DNA of 64,000 bases from Chloroflexota bacterium (GTDB lineage: Bacteria; Chloroflexota; Anaerolineae; CG2-30-64-16), in the NCBI GenBank assembly GCA_026389845.1, contig JAPLHB010000055.1, forward strand, positions 55,738 through 119,737. The letters run 5' to 3'. Positions 52,723 to 61,943 of this stretch are shown piece after piece; within the stretch, counting starts at the first letter, position 1; the number at the start of each line of letters is the position of its first letter. Under the pieces are notes generated by a model. It saw only the letters and a program-made list of their open reading frames with translations. It was not told where the DNA came from and did no database searches. The position numbers were made by a program, and so were the translations under genes.

Positions 52723-53709
52723 ATGCGAACCATCACTTACAGCCAAGCCATCTACGAAGCCATGCGCGAGGAAATGGCGCGCGATCCGAACGTCATTTTG
52801 ATCGGCGAGGATGTGGGCGCGTTCGGCGGCGTCTGGGGCGTCTCCGGCGACCTGGTGAAGCTCTTTGGCGAAGATCGGGTGCGCGACACGCCGATCAGCG
52901 AAGCCGCCATCGTCGGCGCGGGACTCGGCGCAGCCATGGTGGGGATGCGCCCCATCGTCGAGATCATGTTCGGCGACTTCATGCCCGTGGCCGGCGACCA
53001 ACTGGTGAACCAGGTGGCGAAGGCGCGTTACATGAGCGGCGGCAGGGCCAAGATTCCGTTGACCATCCGCATTACGACCGGCGCGCCCGGCTCGGCCGCG
53101 GCCCAACACTCGCAGTCGCCCGAAGGCTGGTACATGAACGTGCCGGGCTTCAAGATCGCGGTCCCCGCCACTGCCGCCGATGCCAAAGGCTTGCTCAGGA
53201 CAGCCATCCGCGGGGAAGACCCGGTGCTCTTCTTCGAGCACAAGATGCTCTACGCGACCAAGGGCGAGGTGCCGGAAGACCCGGATTTCGCGGTGCCATT
53301 CGGGCAGGCGGCCGTGCGCCGCGAGGGCAAGGATGTGACGATCATCGCCATCGGCGGGATGCTGCCCAAGGCGCTGGCAGCGGCCGAGGCATTGGCCGGC
53401 CGGGGCATCCAGGCCGAAATTCTGGATCCGCGCACGCTGGTGCCGCTCGACAAGGCGACGATCCTGGTCTCGGTGCAGAAGACCAGCCGCGTCATCATCG
53501 CCTACGAAGCGCACCGTCGCCTGGGGCCGGGCGCGGAGATCGCCGCGATGATCGCCGAGGAAGGAATCGGCTACCTGGACGGCCCCATCGTGCGCGTGGC
53601 CGCAAGGAACGTGCCCCTGCCCTACAGCCCGGAGTTGGAGACTTTCGTTCTGCCGAGCACTCAAGATATTATCGAACAGGCGGAGAAGCTGGTACACTTG
53701 GCCCTGTAG
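52723..53709 (+). CDS. Thiamine-dependent 2-oxo acid/acetoin dehydrogenase E1 beta
   Basis: 328 aa from ATG 52723 (MRTITYSQAIYEAMREEMAR). GEDVGAFGGVWGVSGDLVKL and ISEAAIVGAGLGAAMVGMRP match AcoB/PdhB beta subunits; the C-terminal transketolase domain contains ILDPRTLVPLDKATI. Order E2-E1alpha-E1beta, without E3, differs from the usual E1-E1-E2-E3 layout. Confidence 0.93.
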   Translation: MRTITYSQAIYEAMREEMARDPNVILIGEDVGAFGGVWGVSGDLVKLFGEDRVRDTPISEAAIVGAGLGAAMVGMRPIVEIMFGDFMPVAGDQLVNQVAKARYMSGGRAKIPLTIRITTGAPGSAAAQHSQSPEGWYMNVPGFKIAVPATAADAKGLLRTAIRGEDPVLFFEHKMLYATKGEVPEDPDFAVPFGQAAVRREGKDVTIIAIGGMLPKALAAAEALAGRGIQAEILDPRTLVPLDKATILVSVQKTSRVIIAYEAHRRLGPGAEIAAMIAEEGIGYLDGPIVRVAARNVPLPYSPELETFVLPSTQDIIEQAEKLVHLAL

Positions 53710-53712
53710 AGC

Positions 53713-53812
53713 TGTAGGGGCGGGTTTCTGCGTGTCAATGGTAAGCTCGCCGTCGCAGCGCGGCCGCCAGAAAAGGCAGACCTGGGCTAACGATAGAAAA
53801 CCCGCCCCTACA
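53713..53812. repeat. Intergenic element with TGTAGGGGCGGGTTT inverted termini
   Basis: TGTAGGGGCGGGTTT (53713-53727) and AAACCCGCCCCTACA (53798-53812) are perfect 15-bp inverted repeats bounding about 100 bp without a gene. Related to the GTAGGGGCG core at 289-380. Confidence 0.8.
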
Positions 53813-53842
53813 CCAAATCAAACACCTCAAGGAGAATCACCC

Positions 53843-54835
53843 ATGCAATCGCAACTATTCGGCAAAGACTTCATCACCACCGAGGACTGGACCCGCGACG
53901 AGCTGGAGAGCGCGCTGGAACTGGCCGGCGACCTGAAACGCCAGTGGATCACCGGCACCTACCACGATCACCTGCTGCGCGCCAAGACCCTCTACATGAT
54001 CTTTTTCGAGGAGTCCACGCGCACGCGTAACTCGTTCGAGGCGGGCATGACCCAACTCGGCGGGCACGCGCACTGGCTGACCCCCAAGGCGACGCAGATC
54101 GGCCACGGGGAAAGCCCCAAGGACACTGCCATCGTGCTGGCGCGCTACGGCCACGGCATCGCGGTGCGCGATTGCCGCCTCGGCATCGGCCAGAAGTATC
54201 AGTACGAACTGGCGAAGCACGCCAACATCCCGATCTTCTCGATGCAAGATGACGTGGATCACCCTTGCCAGACCATGGCTGACATCATGACGATCCGCGA
54301 GAAGTTCGGAAATGATCTCCGCGGGCGCAAGTTCGTCATCTCCTGGACCTACGCGCCGCAATACGTCCGGCCGCTCTCCGTGCCGCAGGGCCTCATCATG
54401 CTGATGCCGCGCTTCGGCATGGATGTGACGCTGGCGCACCCCAAGGGCTTCGAGATGATGCCGCACACCCTGGAAGCCGCCCGCCGTCACGCCGACGAGG
54501 CCGGCGTCAAGTTCGAGGTGGTGGACGACATGGATGCCGCCTGCGAAGGCGCCGACATCGTCTACGCCAAGAGCTGGGGCCCGATCATGGTCACCGAAGA
54601 GGAGGCCGCAGTCAAGACGATGGTGGATCAGCACAAGGACTGGTGCCTGGACGAGCGGCGCATGGCCCTGGCGAAGCGCAACGCGATCTACATGCACTGC
54701 ATGCCCATTGATCGCGGCTACGAAGCCACCGACGCGGTGATTGACGGCCCGCAGTCGGTGATCTACGACGAGGCCGAGAACCGGCTGCACATCCAGAAGG
54801 CGTTGATGACGCTGACGATGGCCCCACGGGGGTGA
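53843..54835 (+). CDS. ygeW: Knotted carbamoyltransferase YgeW
   Basis: 330 aa from ATG 53843 with AAGGAGA 9 nt before. FFEESTRTRNSFEAGMTQLG is the carbamoyl-phosphate-binding STRT motif; DVDHPCQTMADIMTIREKFG and HCMPIDRGYEATDAV fit the YgeW branch of transcarbamylases. In anaerobic purine/allantoin degradation YgeW-like proteins are thought to phosphorolyse a carbamoyl compound to give carbamoyl phosphate. Fits with ygeY and the hydantoinase in this window. Confidence 0.92.
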   Translation: MQSQLFGKDFITTEDWTRDELESALELAGDLKRQWITGTYHDHLLRAKTLYMIFFEESTRTRNSFEAGMTQLGGHAHWLTPKATQIGHGESPKDTAIVLARYGHGIAVRDCRLGIGQKYQYELAKHANIPIFSMQDDVDHPCQTMADIMTIREKFGNDLRGRKFVISWTYAPQYVRPLSVPQGLIMLMPRFGMDVTLAHPKGFEMMPHTLEAARRHADEAGVKFEVVDDMDAACEGADIVYAKSWGPIMVTEEEAAVKTMVDQHKDWCLDERRMALAKRNAIYMHCMPIDRGYEATDAVIDGPQSVIYDEAENRLHIQKALMTLTMAPRG

Positions 54836-54910
54836 CAAGGCGACAAGGTGACAGGGTGACAGGATGGACGTGTCACCTTGCCGCTTTGCCACGGCAAAGG
54901 TAGGCCACTC

Positions 54911-56443
54911 ATGGGACTCGACACGGTCATCCGCAACGGCACACTGATCACGCCGGACGGCCCGATCAACGCCGATTTAGGCATCGAGGGAGAGACCATT
55001 GCGGCCATCAGCCAGGGATTGATGGGGCGCCAGGTCGTTGACGCCACGGGCAAGCTCGTCATCCCCGGCGCTATTGACCCGCACGTCCACCTGGAGATGC
55101 CGGCGGGCGCGGTGCAGTCCAGCGACGATTGGATCACCGGCACGATCGCGGCCGCGTGCGGCGGCACGACGACGGTGATTGATTTCGTGGAACCTATCCC
55201 CCCGGCCCTCCTCCCTGCGAGGGAAGGGGAAGACCTGTCAGGTTTCGAAAACCTGACAGGTCTGCGCAGGGGAGGGGTCGGGCCGCTCCTCTCTGCCCTC
55301 GCCGCGCGGCGCGGCCTGGCCGAAGGCCGCGCCGCCATAGACTTCGGCCTCCATATGACGCTGCTGAACGCGCAGTCCGAAACCCTAGATGAAATTCCCG
55401 CGGTCGTTGCCGCGGGCTGCCCGTCGTTCAAGACCTACACGACCTATAGCTTCAAGCTGACGGATGACGTCCTGGTGGCGGCGATGGCGGCTGTGGGCAA
55501 GGCCGGCGGCATCGTCATGGTCCACGCGGAGAACGACGCGGGCATCGCATATCTGCGGCGGAAGTTACTGGCCGAAGGCAAGACCGAGCCGCGCTGGCAT
55601 CCCCGTTCGCGGCCCGCCGGCATGGAGGTGGAGGCCATCGAGCGGGCGCTGGCGCTGGCCGAAGCGGCAGAGTGCCCGGCGTACATCGTCCACATCTCCA
55701 CGGGCCGCGGGGCCGCGGCTGTGGCCGGCGCTCGGCATCGGGGCCAGGCGGCCTTCGGCGAGACCTGTCCCCAATACCTGCTGTTGACCGATGCCGAGTT
55801 CGACCGTCCGGGGTTCGAGGGGGCGAAGTTCATCTGCTCGCCGCCGCTGCGCAAGGCCGAGGACAATGCTGCGTTGTGGAGATACCTGGCCGCGACCGAT
55901 CTGCAGACCGTCGGCACAGACCACTGCCCGTTCTTCTACGCCGGGCAAAAGGACCTGCGCGTCCGTAGGGGCGAGGAGACCCTACGTGCGTCTGTGGGCG
56001 GGGAGACCCCGCCCCTACCGGCGTTCACGCAGATTCCCGGCGGCATGCCCGGCATCGAGTCGCGGCTGTCGCTGCTCTATACCTTCGGCGTGAGGGCGGG
56101 CCGGCTGACCCTGGCGCGCTGGGTCGAGGCCTGTTGCACCGGGCCGGCGCGGATCTTCGGTCTGGTAGGGCGGAAGGGCGTGCTGGCGGTCGGCGCGGAC
56201 GCCGATGTGGTGATCTTCGACCCGGAGCGGGAGGCCGTCCTGACTCACGCAGGTGCAACCCACCTCGGAGGTGCGCCGCACGTCCACCGCCTGCACGAGA
56301 ATTGCGATTACACCCCCTACGAGGGCCTCCGCCTGCGCGGCTGGCCCGCGCTGACGATGCTCCGAGGCCAGGTGATCGCGCGCGATGGCGAGTTCGTGGG
56401 GCAGCAGGGGGCGGGGAAGTTTCTGGCACGGGGAAACAAGTAG
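54911..56443 (+). CDS. Dihydropyrimidinase / D-hydantoinase-family cyclic amidohydrolase
   Basis: 510 aa from ATG 54911. IPGAIDPHVHLEM (metal HxH), CPSFKTYTTYSFKLTDD with the Lys expected to be carbamylated, IVHISTGRG and GTDHCPFFYAGQKD follow the dihydropyrimidinase/HyuA pattern. It would open hydantoin, dihydropyrimidine or allantoin-like rings. Two in-frame repeats: AGACCTGTCAGGTTT palindrome at 55231-55263 (EDLSGFENLTGL) and a GTAGGGGCG element at 55965-56018 (RRGEETLRASVGGETPPL). Confidence 0.9.
   Translation: MGLDTVIRNGTLITPDGPINADLGIEGETIAAISQGLMGRQVVDATGKLVIPGAIDPHVHLEMPAGAVQSSDDWITGTIAAACGGTTTVIDFVEPIPPALLPAREGEDLSGFENLTGLRRGGVGPLLSALAARRGLAEGRAAIDFGLHMTLLNAQSETLDEIPAVVAAGCPSFKTYTTYSFKLTDDVLVAAMAAVGKAGGIVMVHAENDAGIAYLRRKLLAEGKTEPRWHPRSRPAGMEVEAIERALALAEAAECPAYIVHISTGRGAAAVAGARHRGQAAFGETCPQYLLLTDAEFDRPGFEGAKFICSPPLRKAEDNAALWRYLAATDLQTVGTDHCPFFYAGQKDLRVRRGEETLRASVGGETPPLPAFTQIPGGMPGIESRLSLLYTFGVRAGRLTLARWVEACCTGPARIFGLVGRKGVLAVGADADVVIFDPEREAVLTHAGATHLGGAPHVHRLHENCDYTPYEGLRLRGWPALTMLRGQVIARDGEFVGQQGAGKFLARGNK
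55231..55263. repeat. In-frame palindromic repeat, AGACCTGTCAGGTCT family (hydantoinase copy)
   Basis: AGACCTGTCAGGTTT-CGA-AAACCTGACAGGTCT, 15-bp arms complementary throughout. Confidence 0.85.
55965..56018. repeat. In-frame GTAGGGGCG element in hydantoinase gene
   Basis: 54 bp, exactly 18 codons, bounded by GTAGGGGCG and CGCCCCTAC. It shows that the intergenic GTAGGGGCG family also enters coding sequence. Confidence 0.75.
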
Positions 56444-56495
56444 ACAGGCAGACAAGGACGCCCCTTGTTTCCTCGTCCACTCAAAGGGTCAACTG

Positions 56496-57875
56496 ATGAC
56501 CAGCACTCTAGTCCTCCCTGACTGGCTGATTGACATCCCTGGCTCATCGCCGAAGCAGGGTTGGGGCGTGCGCGTCGTCGGCCAGGTGGTGGATGCCGTG
56601 GGGCCGCACGACGAACTGCGGCGGCGGTATCCGACGGACCTCGTCTGGAAGGCACCTGGGCAAGCGCTCGCGCCCGGCTTCGTGGACGCGCACACGCATC
56701 TGTATGGTGTCCTGGCCCATGGTATTCCACCTCCCCCCAAGCCTCCACCCCCCTGCCCCCCAATCTTGGGGGAAGGGGGCGGGGAGGGAGAGAGCGGGGG
56801 ATGGTCTTTCCTCTCCGACTTCTGGTGGCCGTTGGTCGAAGACCGGCTCGATCACGAGATGATCTGCGCGGCGACCGACCTGAACCTGGCGCAGATGCTC
56901 CGCGGGGGCATCACCAGTTTTTACGACATCACCGAGGCGCCGAACGCCCTCCCTGGCTGCCTGGCGGCCCAGGCCGAGGTCGTGCGCGCCCGCGGCATTC
57001 GTGGTATCCTCTCCTTCGAGGCCACGGAGCGGGTCAGCAGGGAGAACGGGCGGTTGGGGCTGAGGGAGAATCTGGAGTTCATCCGCGCCGGCAAATCGCA
57101 AATTGCAAATTGCAAATTGCAAATCATCACGGGGATGATGTGTTATCATACGACTTTTACGTGCTCGGCCGAATTCATCAAGCAAGCGTTCGAGTTGGCC
57201 GCGGGTGAAGGCGCGTTGATACATATGCACGCGTCGGAAAGCACCTACGAGCCGGAGCAGGCACTGAAACACTTCGGCGCACGCACCTTCGAGTATTACG
57301 ACCGGCTGGGCGTAGCGGGGCCGAACATGCAGGCGTCGCAGTGCGTGCAGATCACGCCGGCCGAGGTCGAGATCATCGCGCGCCGCGGGGTGCGCGTGAC
57401 CCACATGCCGCTCTCCAACTGCGAGGTCGGCGGCGGCATCGCGCCGATCCCCGATCTCGTGGCTGCAGGAGTCACGGTCGGGTTGGGCAGCGATGGGTAC
57501 ATCACGGACTTCTTCGAGATCATGCGGGGCGCGTTCCTGCTCCACAAGGCCTATCGCCAGGATACTCAGGTGATGCCGGCCCACCTGGTCTGGCGGCTGG
57601 CGACCGAGGGCGGGGCCAAAACCCTGGGACTGGAGCGAGTGGGCCGGCTGGCGCCGGGCTGGCAGGCCGATTTGCAGCTCATTGACGCCGTTTTCCCCAC
57701 TCCGGCCACGGCCGGCAACCTGTACGACCAACTACTCCTCTATCGCAACCAGACCCACGTCCGGGCCGTGATGGTCGCCGGCCAGGTGCGGGTGCGGGAT
57801 GGCGTGGTGTTGGGCGTGGATGAGGTTGCGCTGCGGGCCAGGGTGCACCGGGCCGCCGAGAGGCTGTGGAAGTAA
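56496..57875 (+). CDS. SsnA-like amidohydrolase with proline-rich insert
   Basis: 459 aa from ATG 56496. Metal motif APGFVDAHTHLYGVLAHG, HMHASESTYEP, CVQITPAEVEI and GLGSDGYITDFFE indicate an amidohydrolase close to the SsnA/chlorohydrolase group. In the E. coli yge-type purine cluster SsnA accompanies YgeW and YgeY. The insert PPPPKPPPPCPPILGEGGGE comes from a C/G tract at 56730-56805, and GKSQIANCKLQII from an AAATTGCAAATTGC repeat at 57091-57125. Family branch is tentative. Confidence 0.75.
   Translation: MTSTLVLPDWLIDIPGSSPKQGWGVRVVGQVVDAVGPHDELRRRYPTDLVWKAPGQALAPGFVDAHTHLYGVLAHGIPPPPKPPPPCPPILGEGGGEGESGGWSFLSDFWWPLVEDRLDHEMICAATDLNLAQMLRGGITSFYDITEAPNALPGCLAAQAEVVRARGIRGILSFEATERVSRENGRLGLRENLEFIRAGKSQIANCKLQIITGMMCYHTTFTCSAEFIKQAFELAAGEGALIHMHASESTYEPEQALKHFGARTFEYYDRLGVAGPNMQASQCVQITPAEVEIIARRGVRVTHMPLSNCEVGGGIAPIPDLVAAGVTVGLGSDGYITDFFEIMRGAFLLHKAYRQDTQVMPAHLVWRLATEGGAKTLGLERVGRLAPGWQADLQLIDAVFPTPATAGNLYDQLLLYRNQTHVRAVMVAGQVRVRDGVVLGVDEVALRARVHRAAERLWK
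56730..56805. repeat. In-frame C/G-tract repeat in SsnA-like gene
   Basis: C-rich tract followed by CCAATCTTGGGGGAAGGGGG; palindromic core CCCCCAA-TC-TTGGGGG. It adds a Pro/Gly stretch right after the metal-binding HTH motif. Confidence 0.75.
57091..57125. repeat. In-frame AAATTGC tandem repeat in SsnA-like gene
   Basis: Four to five GCAAATT units (TCGCAAATTGCAAATTGCAA) encoding KSQIANCKLQI. Same size class as the CGCAATC repeats. Confidence 0.75.
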
Positions 57876-57891
57876 ACGAAAGCTGGAGTCC

Positions 57892-59235
57892 ATGCCGAAG
57901 ATTCACGATCTGCGATCATACCTTCAGGTTCTTGAAGCAGCCGGCCAACTAGTCCGCATTCGGCGAGCGGTGAGCCTGGAACACGAATTGGCCGATGTCG
58001 CGGCGGCGCTGGAGCGGCAGGGCGGGCCAGCCCCCTTGTTCGAGTCGGTCACGGGATCTCCCTGGCCGATCTTTTCGTCCGCCGTAGCCAACCAACAGCG
58101 CGCTGCCCTGGCCCTCGGCTGCGACAAGCCCCAGGTAGTGGAGGTGATGCGCCGCGCGCTTGATCCGAGCCAGGGCATCCCGCCCGTTCGCATCGAGTCG
58201 GCCGCGTGGAAGGCGCACGTGGTCACGGGCGATGCGGTAGACGTGCGCACCCTGCCGATCCCGATCCACGCCGTAGGCGACGGCGGGCCGTTCATCACCG
58301 GCGGCGTGACCGTGAGCAAGGATCCCATCAGCGGCCGCGGCAATCTCTCGTACAACCGGATGCAGGTCAAGGGGCCGCGCGAGATGGGCTTCGATGTGAA
58401 CGAATGGCGGCACGTCCGCCAGTTCATGGACGTGCAAGAGGCCAAGGACGCGCCGCTGCCCATCGCCATCGCCATCGGCCTCGATCCTGCCATCTCGATC
58501 GCGGCCGGCGCACGCTATGATGGAGACGAACTGCTCATCGCCGGGGCCATCCGCAGGGAGGGTGTGCCGGTCAGTCGGGGCGTGACGGTGGATATTGACA
58601 TCCCCGCCGAGGCGGAGATCGTCATCGAGGGCCTGCTGCCGCCGCACGTCCGCCAGGGCGAAGGCCCGTTGGCGGAATTCCACGGCTACTACGGCCGCAT
58701 CTGGGAAAGCCCCGTGTTCCAGGTTTCAGCCATCTGCTGGCGCGACGAGCCGATCTTCCAGACGATCATCCCAGGCTGGAACGAACACGTCTACATCGGC
58801 AACGTGCTGCCGCGCGAGCCACTTCTGCTCAACTTCGCCCAGCACGTCAGCAAGAACGTCACCGGCCTGCACCTGGCGCCCTACGGAAGCGGCTTCCTGG
58901 CGATCGTGACCCTGAACAAAAAGAACCCCGGCGAGCCGAAGAACGTGGCGATGGGGGTCTTCACCGCGCACGTGAACGTCAAATGGTGCATCGTCGTAGA
59001 TGGTGACGTGGACATCTATGACCCGGCTGACGTGCTGTGGGCGCTGACGACGCGGGTGGACTGGGGCCGCGACATCTTCCTGGTGCCGGGCAGCCAGGGC
59101 CACGAGATGGATCCGACCGCCGACACGCGCGGGGTACACACCAAGATCGGCGTGGACGCCACGGCCGACAAGGGTCGCCGCGAGGCCGCCGAGCGAGTGC
59201 GGTATGGCGATGTGGATCTGAGCAAGTATCTTTAA
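57892..59235 (+). CDS. UbiD-family prenyl-FMN-dependent decarboxylase
   Basis: 447 aa from ATG 57892. NLSYNRMQVKGPREMGFDVN and the E-x-D-type block EAEIVIEGLLPP...EGPLAEFHGYYG match prFMN- and metal-binding residues of UbiD enzymes. Acts as a reversible (de)carboxylase on aromatic, heteroaromatic or alpha,beta-unsaturated acids. A UbiX partner is not in the window. In a heterocycle-catabolism context it could decarboxylate a ring acid. Confidence 0.9.
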   Translation: MPKIHDLRSYLQVLEAAGQLVRIRRAVSLEHELADVAAALERQGGPAPLFESVTGSPWPIFSSAVANQQRAALALGCDKPQVVEVMRRALDPSQGIPPVRIESAAWKAHVVTGDAVDVRTLPIPIHAVGDGGPFITGGVTVSKDPISGRGNLSYNRMQVKGPREMGFDVNEWRHVRQFMDVQEAKDAPLPIAIAIGLDPAISIAAGARYDGDELLIAGAIRREGVPVSRGVTVDIDIPAEAEIVIEGLLPPHVRQGEGPLAEFHGYYGRIWESPVFQVSAICWRDEPIFQTIIPGWNEHVYIGNVLPREPLLLNFAQHVSKNVTGLHLAPYGSGFLAIVTLNKKNPGEPKNVAMGVFTAHVNVKWCIVVDGDVDIYDPADVLWALTTRVDWGRDIFLVPGSQGHEMDPTADTRGVHTKIGVDATADKGRREAAERVRYGDVDLSKYL

Positions 59236-59240
59236 GTAGA

Positions 59241-59273
59241 AGACCTTCGAGGTCTGCGAGACCTCGAAGGTCT
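59241..59273. repeat. Intergenic palindrome AGACCTTCGAGGTCT-GCG-AGACCTCGAAGGTCT
   Basis: Perfect 15-bp arms with a 3-nt loop between ubiD and the PreA-like gene. A diverged copy lies at 60424-60456, and an in-frame one at 47368-47400. Confidence 0.85.
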
Positions 59274-59286
59274 GAAGGAGTAGCCA

Positions 59287-60417
59287 TTGGCCGCTCTGAC
59301 GACCACCCTGTTCGGCATCATCATACCATCTCCGTTCATCCTGGCTTCGGGGCCGCTGTCCTACGACGCGACCGGACTGTGGGAAGCCTACCGCGCGGGC
59401 GCGGGCGGCATCACGACCAAGACGCTGCGTCTGGAGCGAGCGATCAACCCCACCCCGCACATGGTCGTGCCGCGGTCGTCCAACCTGCGCGCCACGCTCT
59501 TCAACACCGAGAAGTGGGCCGATCTGCCGTGGGAGCAATGGGTGGAGCAAGAGCTGCCGGCCATGAAGGGCCATCCGGGCATGTTGATCGCGAGCATCGG
59601 CCACACGCCCGCCGAGGGCGAGGTGATCGCCGGCCCGGTGGCGGCTACGGGCGTGGTGGACGCGATCGAGTGCGTGGCATACACGAAGGATACCATCGTC
59701 GGCCTCGTGCGCGCCGTGCGCGAGCGCACCGATCTGCCCATCCTCGCTAAGCTGACCTTCAACTGGGGCGACGATCTCTATCCGGCCGCGGAAGCCGCGC
59801 TGAAGGCCGGGGCCGACGGCTTCACCGCCATTGACTCTATCGGACCGACCCTGCAGATTGACATCGAGACGGGTCAGCCGACCATCGGCGGGGTGGGGAA
59901 CAAGGCGTGGATGTCGGGCGCGGCCATCCGGCCCGTGGCGCAGGCGGTGATCTCCGAGCTGGCGCACCGGTTCGGCGTGCCTATTATCGGCACAGGCGGC
60001 ATCATCCAGGCCGAGGACGCGGTCGAGATGACGATGGTCGGCGCGAGCGCGTTGGGGGTGTGCACCGCGCCGCTGCTGCGCGGTCTCGAATGGTTCGGCC
60101 GCACGCATGAGAAGCTGAGCGCCTGGCTCGATGGTCACGGCTACGCCAGCCTGGCGGACGTGCGCGGAATCGCGCTGAAGCACTTGCACGCGGTCGAAGA
60201 CACCGCGCCGCTCACGTTCGAGTTCGAGCCGCTCAAGTGTACCAAGTGCGACCTCTGCGTGGTCCTCTGTCCCTACGATGCCCGGGAAATGGAGGGCGAC
60301 AAACCGAAGACGCCCGACCTGAAGCAGATTCTTCTCGAGGATCGCTGTCGCTATTGCGGGCTGTGCGTCGAGGTGTGCAAGCCGGGCGCGCTGACATACG
60401 GCAACTGGCCGCGGTGA
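59287..60417 (+). CDS. PreA-like dihydropyrimidine dehydrogenase / DHOD-family protein with ferredoxin domain
   Basis: 376 aa, TTG start at 59287 preceded by GAAGGAG. Residues 1-300 form a DHOD-like FMN barrel (FILASGPLSYDATG; ILAKLTFNWGDD; PIIGTGGIIQAEDAV). The C-terminal two [4Fe-4S] motifs CTKCDLCVVLCPYDA and CRYCGLCVEVCKPGAL make it PreA-like. PreA reduces pyrimidine rings with PreT; PreT is not seen here. Could reduce or oxidise a heterocycle before the hydantoinase step. Diverged palindrome at its 3' end. Confidence 0.85.
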   Translation: MAALTTTLFGIIIPSPFILASGPLSYDATGLWEAYRAGAGGITTKTLRLERAINPTPHMVVPRSSNLRATLFNTEKWADLPWEQWVEQELPAMKGHPGMLIASIGHTPAEGEVIAGPVAATGVVDAIECVAYTKDTIVGLVRAVRERTDLPILAKLTFNWGDDLYPAAEAALKAGADGFTAIDSIGPTLQIDIETGQPTIGGVGNKAWMSGAAIRPVAQAVISELAHRFGVPIIGTGGIIQAEDAVEMTMVGASALGVCTAPLLRGLEWFGRTHEKLSAWLDGHGYASLADVRGIALKHLHAVEDTAPLTFEFEPLKCTKCDLCVVLCPYDAREMEGDKPKTPDLKQILLEDRCRYCGLCVEVCKPGALTYGNWPR

Positions 60418-60423
60418 CGCGAA

Positions 60424-60456
60424 AGACCTTCGAGGTCTGCGAGACATCGAGGGCCT
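60424..60456. repeat. Diverged AGACCTTCGAGGTCT palindrome
   Basis: AGACCTTCGAGGTCT-GCG-AGACATCGAGGGCCT; second arm has three changes. Intergenic between the PreA-like and amidohydrolase genes. Confidence 0.7.
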
Positions 60457-60472
60457 GGAGGCATTCCAACCC

Positions 60473-61894
60473 ATGGCGATCCTCATCGAAAACGGTGCCA
60501 TCCTGACCCTGGCTGGTACCCCTCCCGCGATCCTCGACCCTGGCTACGTGCTGATTCGCGAGGAGCGCATCGTGGCCGTGGCCGCGGGCCGGCCGGCCGA
60601 CGAGACGCGCACGGCCGCCGACCAGATCATCGATGCGACCCACATGGCCGTGTTGCCGGGCCTGGTCAACGCCCATACCCACCTGTTCCAGACCTTCATC
60701 CGCGGCCTGGCCGACGACAAGACGCTGCTGCCCTGGCTGAAGGCGGCAATCTGGCCTGTGGGCGCGGCCATGGGCGCGGAAGAGGCGTATCTGGCCGGGC
60801 TGCTGGGGTTGGTCGAGAACATCCGCTCCGGCGCAACCGCGGTGATTGACAACCAGTACCTTCACTCCGACGACCGCACCGACGCGGCGTTCTGCCGGGC
60901 GGCGCGGGACGTCGGCTGCCGCTTCACCATCGCCCGCGGCTGGGCCGACCACGATTACCACCCGGTCTTCCAGGAGACGCCAGAGCAGATCATCGCGGCG
61001 ATGACCGCGCTGCACGACGACTGGCACGGCGCGGCCGAGGGCCGGATTCGGGTCGCCTTCGGGCCGCTGATCCCCTGGGGGTGCAGCGCGGCGACGATGC
61101 AACGGACGGTAGCACTGGCGCGGCAGTGGGGCGTCGCCACGCACATCCACACCGCGGAAACGCGGGAGGAAGTGCAGATGAGCCTGGACGCGACCGGCCT
61201 GCGTCACGTCCAGTGGCTCGACCGGCTGGGCGTGCTGGGACCGGATGTGCAGTTGGTGCATGCCGTCTGGCTGGACGATTCGGAGATCGAGCGGATCGCG
61301 GAGACCGGGACGCTGGTCGTCCATTGCCCGGTCAGCAACATGTACCTGGCGTCCGGGATCGCGCCGGTGGTGAAGCTGCTCCGGGCGGGCGTGCCGGTGG
61401 CGCTGGCGACCGATGGGCCCGGCAGCAACAACAGCCAGGACATGTTGGAGACCCTCAAGTTCGCGGCGTGCCTGCAGAAAGTGGGCACGCTGGATGCAAC
61501 CGCATTGCTGCCCGTGGACGTGCTGCGGATGGCGTGCGTTTATGGCGCGCGGGCAATCAACCTCACCCCCTACCCCCTCTCCTACGAGGAGAGGGGGATT
61601 GACGCTCCCTTTCCCTCGCAGGGAGGGGGTCAGGGGGTAGGTGGTTGCCTGGCCCCCGGCGCGGCGGCCGACCTGGCGCTGGTGGATCTGAACTCACCCC
61701 GGATGCAGCCGGTTTGGAGCGTCCCGTCGGCGCTGGTGTATAATGCCAACGGCGGCGACGTGGACACGGTGATCGTGGCTGGCCGCGTGCTGATGCGCGA
61801 CAAACGCGTGACCTGCCTGGATGAGGCCGCCCTGCTCGATGAATGCCGGCGCGCAGCAAAAGCGCTGCTAAAGCGGGCGGGCGTTGTAGGCTAA
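60473..61894 (+). CDS. TRZ/ATZ-type amidohydrolase (aminohydrolase), copy 2
   Basis: 473 aa. Paralogue of the gene at 44575: GLVNAHTHLFQTFIRGLADD, HIHTAETREE, HAVWLDD and TDGPGSNNSQDML. Likely deaminates or hydrolyses an N-heterocycle. An in-frame element CCCCCTCTCC-TACGA-GGAGAGGGGG within 61563-61644 adds TPYPLSYEERGIDAPFPSQG before the final barrel strands. Start ATG 60473. Confidence 0.88.
   Translation: MAILIENGAILTLAGTPPAILDPGYVLIREERIVAVAAGRPADETRTAADQIIDATHMAVLPGLVNAHTHLFQTFIRGLADDKTLLPWLKAAIWPVGAAMGAEEAYLAGLLGLVENIRSGATAVIDNQYLHSDDRTDAAFCRAARDVGCRFTIARGWADHDYHPVFQETPEQIIAAMTALHDDWHGAAEGRIRVAFGPLIPWGCSAATMQRTVALARQWGVATHIHTAETREEVQMSLDATGLRHVQWLDRLGVLGPDVQLVHAVWLDDSEIERIAETGTLVVHCPVSNMYLASGIAPVVKLLRAGVPVALATDGPGSNNSQDMLETLKFAACLQKVGTLDATALLPVDVLRMACVYGARAINLTPYPLSYEERGIDAPFPSQGGGQGVGGCLAPGAAADLALVDLNSPRMQPVWSVPSALVYNANGGDVDTVIVAGRVLMRDKRVTCLDEAALLDECRRAAKALLKRAGVVG
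61563..61644. repeat. In-frame C/G-tract repeat in amidohydrolase copy 2
   Basis: CCCCCTACCCCCTCTCC-TACGA-GGAGAGGGGG and a second arm TCGCAGGGAGGGGGTCAGGG. About 27 codons inserted. Confidence 0.75.
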
Positions 61895-61943
61895 TCCCGC
61901 TTGTTGCCCTGTTTCTCTATCTACCTACTCCCGGAGAACAACC

